Assembly: GCA_023250095.1 (NCBI GenBank)
Contig: JAHFBI010000008.1
Span: 1-38,879 of the forward strand
Source of the DNA: Candidatus Melainabacteria bacterium
GTDB lineage: Bacteria; Cyanobacteriota; Vampirovibrionia; Obscuribacterales; Obscuribacteraceae
Direction: 5' to 3'
Length of the DNA: 38,879 nt
The notes under the pieces were generated by a model, which saw only the letters and a program-made list of their open reading frames with translations, had not been told where the DNA came from and searched no databases. The translations under genes were made by a program, and so were the position numbers. Position 1 is the first letter of the stretch. Every line of letters starts with the position of its first letter. Shown piece by piece: positions 18,237-25,013 of this stretch.

Positions 18237-18270
18237 GGTTGTAAGAAATTCGGCCGTTTTTCTAACAAAC
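18237..18270 (-). promoter_or_regulatory. Imperfect dyad, candidate operator of the AbiEi-like gene
   Basis: Around the central CGGCCG (18251-18256), arms GTTGTAAGAAATT and TTTTTCTAACAAAC are inverted repeats with about 11 of 14 positions matching if one gap is allowed. The dyad lies about 23-56 nt upstream of the start codon, where AbiEi-type antitoxins are known to bind inverted repeats for autorepression. Confidence 0.4.
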
Positions 18271-18383
18271 GATAGAAGTCGCCAAAAGTTCACCACGCGA
18301 TCAAATTTTCATCGAAAAGTTGCACTGAGATTCAACAAGAAATCGGGTCCGTTGCAAGCCTCACAAAGCTCCCGCAGCCCCGT

Positions 18384-19325
18384 TCACTCTCGCAACGGCG
18401 ACGACCGGATAAGGAAAGCACCAGACCGCCGGCGCAACCAGCAATCAAGGGATTGATTCACCAGGCATGGTGTCCGCATGAAGGTGCCGTGCTTTCCCTC
18501 TGCAAGAACAAAAAATTCGTCATAAACGCCACCGTGTTCCTCAATCATCTCCTTGATGAGTCTTCCATGAGTAGCAGGCCTATCACCCCACTCCTCATCC
18601 TGCTTGCCGTAATAGGCGATGAAGTGTTGCCCGGCAAATGCTTGCCGGTCGCGCGGATCAAAAAGTTCAAGCATGTAGGGCGGTGGATTGTTTGGCGGCC
18701 ATGCTCCGGAATTCAAAACGAAAGTACAAAACCAGTGCCGGCCTTCTTGTCTGTCGAGCAAAGCAAGGGCGGGAATATATGTTGCGCCACGACTGAAGCC
18801 ATGTATCATGTTCCCGCCGGGCATGATTGAGGGATGGAGTCGCATAAGCTCGCTCAGCCGATTGTCAATCAATGCGAACACTTCCCGCACAGACAGATAA
18901 CTCTCACCCCCCAGCCACCATTGCAGAGCAACAAGAGCCGAGCCCCGTTGACGGGCGTACTGATACCAGTCGCGCAGTTCAGCCAGTGCCTTGCCGTGCG
19001 ACCCGGGTAATGTCACGAGCACCGGCGTCCCTCCATTCCGCCGTTCATCGATGTCCGATGGGAGCCACTGGACAAAATAAGCACCAGCAGTACGGCACTG
19101 CCGAATGCTCACACCCGGATAGCGCAGCATCTCCTGCCCGGAGTTATCCTGGGCTGGAGCGGGAACAGACATCTGCAACAGAACCTGCCAGCAAAGCATC
19201 GCCCACAGCAACAAGCTCCTGCCCTGGAATCCCAGTCTAAACCTATCACCGGAGGACTCCCCCCACCACTCCCGACGGCACCGCCAGAGTCGGAGCACCG
19301 GAGCAAAACGGCTTAGCGCCACCAT
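18384..19325 (-). CDS. Secreted alpha/beta hydrolase (esterase-like)
   Basis: An alpha/beta hydrolase of the PHB-depolymerase/feruloyl-esterase-like group. Nucleophile Ser178 sits in GFSRGATY, a candidate acid is Asp243 in YYGKQDEEWGDR, and His279 is in EGKHGTF; VLVTLPGSHGKALAEL is the oxyanion-side strand. A hydrophobic stretch at residues 37-58 (SLLLWAMLCWQVLLQMSVPA) with a following AQ suggests a signal peptide or anchor after an unusually long basic N-region; the ATG at 19325 is supported by GAGG 7 nt upstream. It lies 136 bp downstream of comEC on the same strand. Substrate is unknown; no lipobox Cys follows the hydrophobic stretch. Confidence 0.85.
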   Translation of the reverse strand: MVALSRFAPVLRLWRCRREWWGESSGDRFRLGFQGRSLLLWAMLCWQVLLQMSVPAPAQDNSGQEMLRYPGVSIRQCRTAGAYFVQWLPSDIDERRNGGTPVLVTLPGSHGKALAELRDWYQYARQRGSALVALQWWLGGESYLSVREVFALIDNRLSELMRLHPSIMPGGNMIHGFSRGATYIPALALLDRQEGRHWFCTFVLNSGAWPPNNPPPYMLELFDPRDRQAFAGQHFIAYYGKQDEEWGDRPATHGRLIKEMIEEHGGVYDEFFVLAEGKHGTFMRTPCLVNQSLDCWLRRRSGAFLIRSSPLRE

Positions 19326-19461
19326 ATCGGAACCTCTTTGCCAGTCCTCCGTTCCCCTACCGGAGAAAACATCAGACGTAGCTTACACCAATTGTTTCAG
19401 CCTGAACATATTGCTACCTGACTTGATCAGACAAAGAATCCGCAAGCCGATGCTGTCTCCT

Positions 19462-22002
19462 TCATGGACGGAGTGCGCCGCAGCCACCTGGACGGAAAAT
19501 TAGGCAGTGACGTCCGTCAGGATGCAAAACTGAAAGTCCAGCCAGCTTAGCCAGTTCATGCTCGAGATCGGGCTTGTGCGAAATAACACCATGATTGAGA
19601 ATTACAGTGCGCGCACCCGACTTCCTCAGCAAGATATGGAAGGGCTCGCTGTCGCCAGAGGACTCACTATCGCAAAAGCGCTTGCTGCTGCCAGAGGTTT
19701 CGTTGTTCGGGACTAAAGCACTGGCACTGGCAGAAACGGTATCCAATCTATTCTCCGATACAAAACAGACCGCGTCGCACGAAGGGATCCCTGACGCCGT
19801 GCAGGGCATCTTTGCCCAATCATCAGACAAGACCAACAATCTGAACCCCGTCAGCTTGTGGGCAACCAGCCAGGCACTGCCGAAAGGTTCACTTACAAAA
19901 TCTCCTTCGTCTACCCCCTTTACCTCAGGTACACTGTCACAAGCAACCAGACGGCAACCGAAATAAAGCAGCGGACGAGCGACATGGCAGCTCTTCTCGT
20001 CGCCCAGACATAATGCCTGATGCCGACTATCAAGCAAAAGGACGCTGGCGTTTGAACAAACAAGCGTCAGGTCCGGCAGACGCGCTGGACAGAGCATACA
20101 GACAAGCGCGAGAAGAAAGCACGCAAGACTTTCCTTGACCAGATGTCTGCAACTCAGCCCGCGGAATAAGGCAAGCAAACAACAGTAATAGCAAACTATG
20201 GAAAAAGCGCATGGCGGTCCGACATTTATTCTGGCCCAAGCGCACGAAGATAAACAATCGACTGTCCAGATCATGAGCTTCAATGGTAAATCGGCAACTC
20301 GATCGAGGACCATCGCGACAGGAAGAGACCAGGGAACAATCGTACCAGCAATGGCAAGCAAGCTAGAGGCAAAGCCAAAAATAGTGGCAAGAGGCACCAC
20401 CGGTGCCACCAGCATGTTTGAAAGCACGAAGAACAAGCCCACCTGCCAGAAATAAAGCACTTGCAATGGCAATACGCTGGACTGAGCCACAAGAACTACG
20501 GACAGAGCTTCTACCAGCTTGTCATTCAACGATGGGAAGAGCTTTACCAGGCAGCGGCTCAGAGGAGTGACACCGATGATGATACCGGCAGTGGCGCAAT
20601 AGGACAGTTGCATGCCGACATCAGCCAGGCAAAGAGGATCGACAATCAAAGTAAGAACGAGTGCTGCAGCCAGGGCAGCTGGCGGGTGCAGGGTACGGAA
20701 GAAACAACGCGAAAGCAGGACCAGCCCGCACATGATAGCTGCCCTCTCAACAGACGGTGAGAGACCGGCCAGCCCTACGAAGAAAGACATACCCAGGAAA
20801 GCTGCAATATTGACCGCCAGTGCAGACCTGGTAACCAGGCGCACAAGCCACCAGACGATAGCAGTGACCATCGTGAGATTGAAGCCTGAGGCCGCCAGAA
20901 TGTGAGACAAGCCAACAAGGCGAAACTTGCTGGAAAGAGTCTCTGGCAAGTTCACCGCCCTGTCGCCAATCACCATTGAGGCAAGCAAATCCCCGTCCAG
21001 ACATCCAATAGCCTTCCTGTGCAGATCAAGCATCTTCATGCGCAGGCAAGAAAAGCACCCTTCCACTTTCCCCGACAGGGCATCAACTCCGCTTTCGGCG
21101 AAGGGCTTCGAATCATCACCGGTAGCTTTTCCCAACTGGCAGACGGATCTGCCAGTTGCCGACATTACCGAGAAGATACCGCGTCGAGCCAAACGCACTT
21201 TCTGATCCACTTCGAAGGGATAGGCAGCACCCTCAGGCAATGCAATTCGCCCGCGCACCCGCACAAGATCGCCTTCGGCAAGAACAAACGGCAGCGGTAG
21301 GGAACGCTTGCCAGAGCTCTTGCCCGGCGACTGCCCGAATAAGGTCAGGAGGATTTTGCCGCCCACCTGTCCTTGAGGTGGAAACAGCATGCGCTGGACT
21401 GAGACTACGGCGCGCGTGACATTTCCTTCACCCGGGGACAGGATCTGCACAACTTCGCCTTGCAGTACTTTCTGCTTGCCGCCTGCAAAATGGCTGACGT
21501 CGTTGTCCAGGCAAGAAGGCATGCGCCAGCACGTATACTGCCACATCAAAACCGGCAGCATCGCTAGAATTACTGCCTGCTTGAGCCGACTCAGCAGGCA
21601 GCCGACACAAATTCCAAGAAACACAAACAAAAGCAGGACACAGGCAGGAAAGCCAAAAACACCGACTGCACAGCCCCCTGTAAGAAGTAAAGCCCCGGTG
21701 ACAAAGAGACGCGGCCCTACTTGCAGCCATTCCGGATTGACCAGCTGCGTCAGCAGCCTCAGGCAGCCATCTGTCAGGAATGAGACAACCCTCATCCACA
21801 GCCGCCCGATTCTCCCTGGCACAAGATCGCTTTTCACGGTAGCCCCTGAAAGCACTGTTGCAGCTGCCGGATGGCGCACAGCCCGAATAGAGCTGCTGAA
21901 CATCTGGCACCAGGCAGTAAGACGAGTGCGCAAGCAAATTGGTTCAAAAAATCGCCGACAGAACTTCGTGCCTTTTCCATCTTTGGGCACAGCAGAAAGC
22001 AC
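19462..22002 (-). CDS. comEC: ComEC/Rec2-family DNA uptake channel
   Basis: ComEC forms the inner-membrane channel for single-stranded DNA in natural transformation. N-terminal helices (residues about 60-150) lead into a DUF4131-like beta-rich domain (about 155-310), then the Competence domain with LSHILAASGFNLTMV (near residue 364), LAGLSPSVERAAIMCGLVLL, DVGMQLSYCATAGIIIG and multiple helices to about 630. The C-terminal 210 residues sit where many ComEC proteins have a metallo-beta-lactamase-like domain, but I see no HxHxDH motif, so that domain is degenerate or replaced. The proposed start is the GTG at 22002; ATGs about 34 residues further in are alternatives. No other com genes lie in the window. 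Confidence 0.93.
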   Translation of the reverse strand: MLSAVPKDGKGTKFCRRFFEPICLRTRLTAWCQMFSSSIRAVRHPAAATVLSGATVKSDLVPGRIGRLWMRVVSFLTDGCLRLLTQLVNPEWLQVGPRLFVTGALLLTGGCAVGVFGFPACVLLLFVFLGICVGCLLSRLKQAVILAMLPVLMWQYTCWRMPSCLDNDVSHFAGGKQKVLQGEVVQILSPGEGNVTRAVVSVQRMLFPPQGQVGGKILLTLFGQSPGKSSGKRSLPLPFVLAEGDLVRVRGRIALPEGAAYPFEVDQKVRLARRGIFSVMSATGRSVCQLGKATGDDSKPFAESGVDALSGKVEGCFSCLRMKMLDLHRKAIGCLDGDLLASMVIGDRAVNLPETLSSKFRLVGLSHILAASGFNLTMVTAIVWWLVRLVTRSALAVNIAAFLGMSFFVGLAGLSPSVERAAIMCGLVLLSRCFFRTLHPPAALAAALVLTLIVDPLCLADVGMQLSYCATAGIIIGVTPLSRCLVKLFPSLNDKLVEALSVVLVAQSSVLPLQVLYFWQVGLFFVLSNMLVAPVVPLATIFGFASSLLAIAGTIVPWSLPVAMVLDRVADLPLKLMIWTVDCLSSCAWARINVGPPCAFSIVCYYCCLLALFRGLSCRHLVKESLACFLLALVCMLCPARLPDLTLVCSNASVLLLDSRHQALCLGDEKSCHVARPLLYFGCRLVACDSVPEVKGVDEGDFVSEPFGSAWLVAHKLTGFRLLVLSDDWAKMPCTASGIPSCDAVCFVSENRLDTVSASASALVPNNETSGSSKRFCDSESSGDSEPFHILLRKSGARTVILNHGVISHKPDLEHELAKLAGLSVLHPDGRHCLIFRPGGCGALRP

Positions 22003-22057
22003 CTAGTTTGCCTGGGCAGTCTTATCTTAAGTTGGAGCTCTCAGCGTCAGGAGCCAA

Positions 22058-24619
22058 TCAGCGCCTTGTGTTTGGATTGACATTATACGGGCGGCTGTAG
22101 CCTGTGTTGTTAGGTATGAAACCAGGTTGGCTCAGGGGATTATTTCCATTGTCCGTATTAGGGACAGAAAAGGGATTGTCGAAATGGTTGTTGTACTGGT
22201 TTTGCACAGCTTGTGGAACCTTGCTGCGCATCCTGTCGGCAATCATGAGCAACTTTCTTTGATCCGGAGCATTGCCGTCGAGTTGTCCGGCTTGCGTCAG
22301 ATAGCGCTGGGCATCGCTGTAGAGTATCGCCGCATCCCCACCGTTGTTCTTGTCGGCTTTATAGTCGGCAATGGACATGAAGAGCAAAGCCACATCGCGG
22401 CACATCTTCGCCTTATATTGCGGATCGTTGGTTCTCAGACCATCCACCTGGGCTTTGAGATTGACGCCGAAATGGTTGAGCGCGTCCTCATTGGCTCTGT
22501 AGTTGTCCTTGAGCGTCTTGAAGATGCCGTCAATATCGTGCTCGCCATAGACAGCCTTGAGCTTGTCCTCAACAGATTTGAGGGACTTCTGCAGATCCTG
22601 CACCTCGCGGTCGTCAATCTGCTTGCCGTTGACTTCTTCGCCCTTGTGCTGCATGGCATAATTTTGAGCCTCGACCAGGGAACCGGCAGAAAGGCGCAAG
22701 AAAGATGTAGCTTGACCACCAAGATCGAGATTGGAACCTTCGAGCAAACGCCCTTCTTTGTTGTGTTTGGTGAGATCGGTCTTTGTGCCATAATCGAGCC
22801 ACATATTGCCGACAGCGGCAGCGAGTCCAGCGGTGCCTCTCAGACGGTTGAGCGGATGATCGTTTGCATGGTTCTGCTGGAAATCAGCCATTTGCAACTC
22901 AAGGGCAGCTTCGTTCTCCTTGCCGAGCTTCGTGCCCTTCTTGACGATACTTTCGAATGTAGAGTCTGTGCGCCTGCCAACATCAGCTTTCACAGCTTCG
23001 GTAGTATCCGAATTGAGCTGTTGCCCATTGTTGCCGTCAATACCAGTGCCGGCGGCAAAGAGATTCCAGAGCCGTCCAGCTCCCCAGCTGGCGCCCACAC
23101 CAATCCACTTCCACTTGGCGTCAACTGGCGCCAGAGCTGCGGCAGTTATGCCCAGTGTTTCAATAGAGTTCGGGCGCATCAAAGTCGAATAGTCAGTGCT
23201 GGGGGCCGGAAGCACTTTATCCAGAAGCTTCGAGCCAAGGATCACAGTACCTGCCAGAGGGATCTTCCATTTCAGAGGAATGTCGGCCATCAAAGTCAGG
23301 GGCAGAGCAATACCTTCGGCGTACCAGCTCGGCTTGCCTGGCACGGACAGTCCTTTGTCGAGCAGATGATCGAAAGCCGTCAGTCCAGCACCAATCAAAA
23401 GACCTTTAGCCAGACCGGTCGAAGCAGCCTTACCGAGTCCCGGACCTTCGGCGCGCTCTGCCTTGAGCACAGCCTCGGTTGCCGAAGCAACTTTCGCCTG
23501 GGCAGCCTCCTGAGCCTTGGTGAGATCGGCCAGCTTACCCAGAGCCTGAGCGCGTGGTGCCAGCTGTGCGGCTTCGCTGGCTGTGAACAATTTCTGCCCC
23601 AGCGCCACTTCACTGGCCGTGCCTGTCTGAGCCTCCAGTCCGGACATAGTGTGCGCTTCTTTGGACGTAATGAACGCTTGTTGTGCTCTGGCAATTCTAA
23701 TTTCTACAGGCACTGCCGAATCGGCCTGCCCAATGAAAGGCGCGACCTTGGCCGAAAGCGCATCATTGAAAGCGGATACCGCCGGCATGGCCGCATGTAC
23801 TTCCGCCTGAACCGGGGCAACTTTCGCCAGGATATCGACATGAGCGGCTTCAGCTGCTTTTAAGGCAGTCTTTTGCTCGGCAACGAGCGCTCGCATCGGG
23901 CTGTAATTTTCGCGCCAGGTCTTCGCCCAGCCTGTACGCTCTTCCGGAGCTATCTTGCCCGAATAATGATCGAGAGCCCAGATTGCCGAATTCATGCCGG
24001 CGCCAACGATACCAGCTTCAATAACGTAATGATTGAGATCTGTCTGGCGATTAAGCGACTGGGCAATAATGCCCCGCTGCTGATCGTTAACTACCGAACG
24101 ACTGCCCTGACTGCCAGGCATGCCGGGCTGTGCTTGTGTATTCTGCCTTTGAGAAGCATAGTCCTTCCAGTCAGGAACTGCTTGCTGCCCGCCGGAGTTG
24201 TAACCACGGTTATCGCCATACTGGGGATTTTGAGGCGGCCACTGCGGTACTGACTCCTGTCCATTCATGCCGCGTGTCGTCGTGCCGACGTCGCCGCCAT
24301 ATGTAGCTCGACCGCCAATTATGACCGGACCGCCATTGTTGTTGAAATTAGGATTCTGCGGCGGGGACCAGTTGCCGTCAGATTGCTGCATACCGCTGGT
24401 TGTCGTGCCGACGTCGCCGCCATATGTAGCTCGACCGCCAATTATGACCGGACCGCCATTGTTGGGTCCGCCAGTGCGCTGCACTTCAGGGTTGGAAGAC
24501 TGCGGATTGGCATTTGCACCATCGTTCCAGACAGTACCCCAGGGAGAGTTGCTATCGCCGGAACCCTGCTTGCCGTTCATCACGTCGTCAAAGCCACGAC
24601 CGTTGCGATCACCGCCCAT
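22058..24619 (-). CDS. Giant paralog 1: Gly/Asn/Pro-rich N-terminus, hydrophobic middle, helical C-terminus
   Basis: An 853-residue protein of a family I do not recognise, clearly homologous to the upstream gene. The start at 24619 (MGGDRNGRG) is set by GGAGGG 8-9 nt upstream and by the matching MGGD start of the paralog. Residues 1-150 are Gly/Asn/Pro-rich and contain two copies of GGPVIIGGRATYGGDVGTTT. The shared core begins at about 190 (GWAKTWRENYSPM), continues with a charged helical region, then hydrophobic segments at about 370-510 (LAKGLLIGAGLTAFDHLLDK, TLGITAAALAPV). The C-terminal half is helical with NLDLGGQATSFLRL, VYGEHDIDGIF and GLRTNDPQYKAKMCRDVALL. The tail is Asn/Pro-rich. 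No catalytic motif or signal peptide is visible. Confidence 0.85.
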   Translation of the reverse strand: MGGDRNGRGFDDVMNGKQGSGDSNSPWGTVWNDGANANPQSSNPEVQRTGGPNNGGPVIIGGRATYGGDVGTTTSGMQQSDGNWSPPQNPNFNNNGGPVIIGGRATYGGDVGTTTRGMNGQESVPQWPPQNPQYGDNRGYNSGGQQAVPDWKDYASQRQNTQAQPGMPGSQGSRSVVNDQQRGIIAQSLNRQTDLNHYVIEAGIVGAGMNSAIWALDHYSGKIAPEERTGWAKTWRENYSPMRALVAEQKTALKAAEAAHVDILAKVAPVQAEVHAAMPAVSAFNDALSAKVAPFIGQADSAVPVEIRIARAQQAFITSKEAHTMSGLEAQTGTASEVALGQKLFTASEAAQLAPRAQALGKLADLTKAQEAAQAKVASATEAVLKAERAEGPGLGKAASTGLAKGLLIGAGLTAFDHLLDKGLSVPGKPSWYAEGIALPLTLMADIPLKWKIPLAGTVILGSKLLDKVLPAPSTDYSTLMRPNSIETLGITAAALAPVDAKWKWIGVGASWGAGRLWNLFAAGTGIDGNNGQQLNSDTTEAVKADVGRRTDSTFESIVKKGTKLGKENEAALELQMADFQQNHANDHPLNRLRGTAGLAAAVGNMWLDYGTKTDLTKHNKEGRLLEGSNLDLGGQATSFLRLSAGSLVEAQNYAMQHKGEEVNGKQIDDREVQDLQKSLKSVEDKLKAVYGEHDIDGIFKTLKDNYRANEDALNHFGVNLKAQVDGLRTNDPQYKAKMCRDVALLFMSIADYKADKNNGGDAAILYSDAQRYLTQAGQLDGNAPDQRKLLMIADRMRSKVPQAVQNQYNNHFDNPFSVPNTDNGNNPLSQPGFIPNNTGYSRPYNVNPNTRR
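24279..24464 (-). repeat. Two identical 63-bp repeats inside paralog 1
   Basis: Bases 24279-24341 and 24402-24464 are identical, with a period of 123 bp (41 codons). They encode the duplicated GGPVIIGGRATYGGDVGTTT motif in the low-complexity N-terminus. Complete nucleotide identity, including third positions, points to recent duplication or gene conversion. Confidence 0.93.
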
Positions 24620-25013
24620 ACTTACTACCCTCCGAAACCCTGAAGAATCACCGCTTTCTGCGGTCAAAAAATTCAGTAAAGTGACATCCTGCCCTGCAGG
24701 TTAATATTAAGGACTGCTCAGGTTCGGGTAAATGCGTGTAATCCCCCCTTTAGGGGGAAGATTCCCATTTAAGTCGCTCCGTCGCCTTCGTCACTTGCCT
24801 CCTCCGCTGTGAAGCCGCTTGGCGGCCGACGGCTCCCCGCCGTCGTTGCCGCGCTGGTTTCGTTTGCTTGCCGGGCGCTCCGTCGCCTTCGTCACTTGCC
24901 TCCTCCGCTGTGAAGCCGCTTGGCGGCCGACGGCTCCCTGCCGTCGTTGCCGCGCTGGTTGCGTTTGCTTGCCGGGCGCTCCGTCGCCTTCGTCACTTGG
25001 CGCCGGCAGGCAG
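24620..25013. other. 394-bp gap between the two giant paralogs
   Basis: No credible gene is seen. The right two thirds (24775-24999) is a 101-bp tandem repeat. The left part has a C-rich/G-rich short inverted repeat near 24743-24757 (CCCCC, TTTA, GGGGG) that might form a terminator-like stem upstream of paralog 1, and that gene's ribosome binding site. A minus-strand frame running through the repeats shifts phase with each unit (101 is not a multiple of 3), which argues against coding. Confidence 0.7.
24775..24999. repeat. 101-bp tandem repeat, 2.2 copies
   Basis: Copies start at 24775, 24876 and 24977 (the third stops after 23 bases). The two full copies differ at only about two positions. 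Each full unit contains the perfect inverted repeat CGACGGC / GCCGTCG with a 5-nt loop (24827-24845 and 24928-24946), extendable by GGC/GCC with a bulge. It behaves like an intergenic minisatellite with a REP-like hairpin in each unit. Confidence 0.93.

Noticed and set aside
22127-23863. 578-codon plus-strand open frame
   Set aside because: It is the antisense shadow of giant paralog 1, whose protein has a matching paralog, ribosome binding site and conserved motifs. The plus-strand translation has no recognisable domain.
24775-24999. CRISPR array
   Set aside because: Units are adjacent, nearly identical over all 101 bases and have no variable spacers. The Cas4-like protein elsewhere in the window has no cas neighbours.
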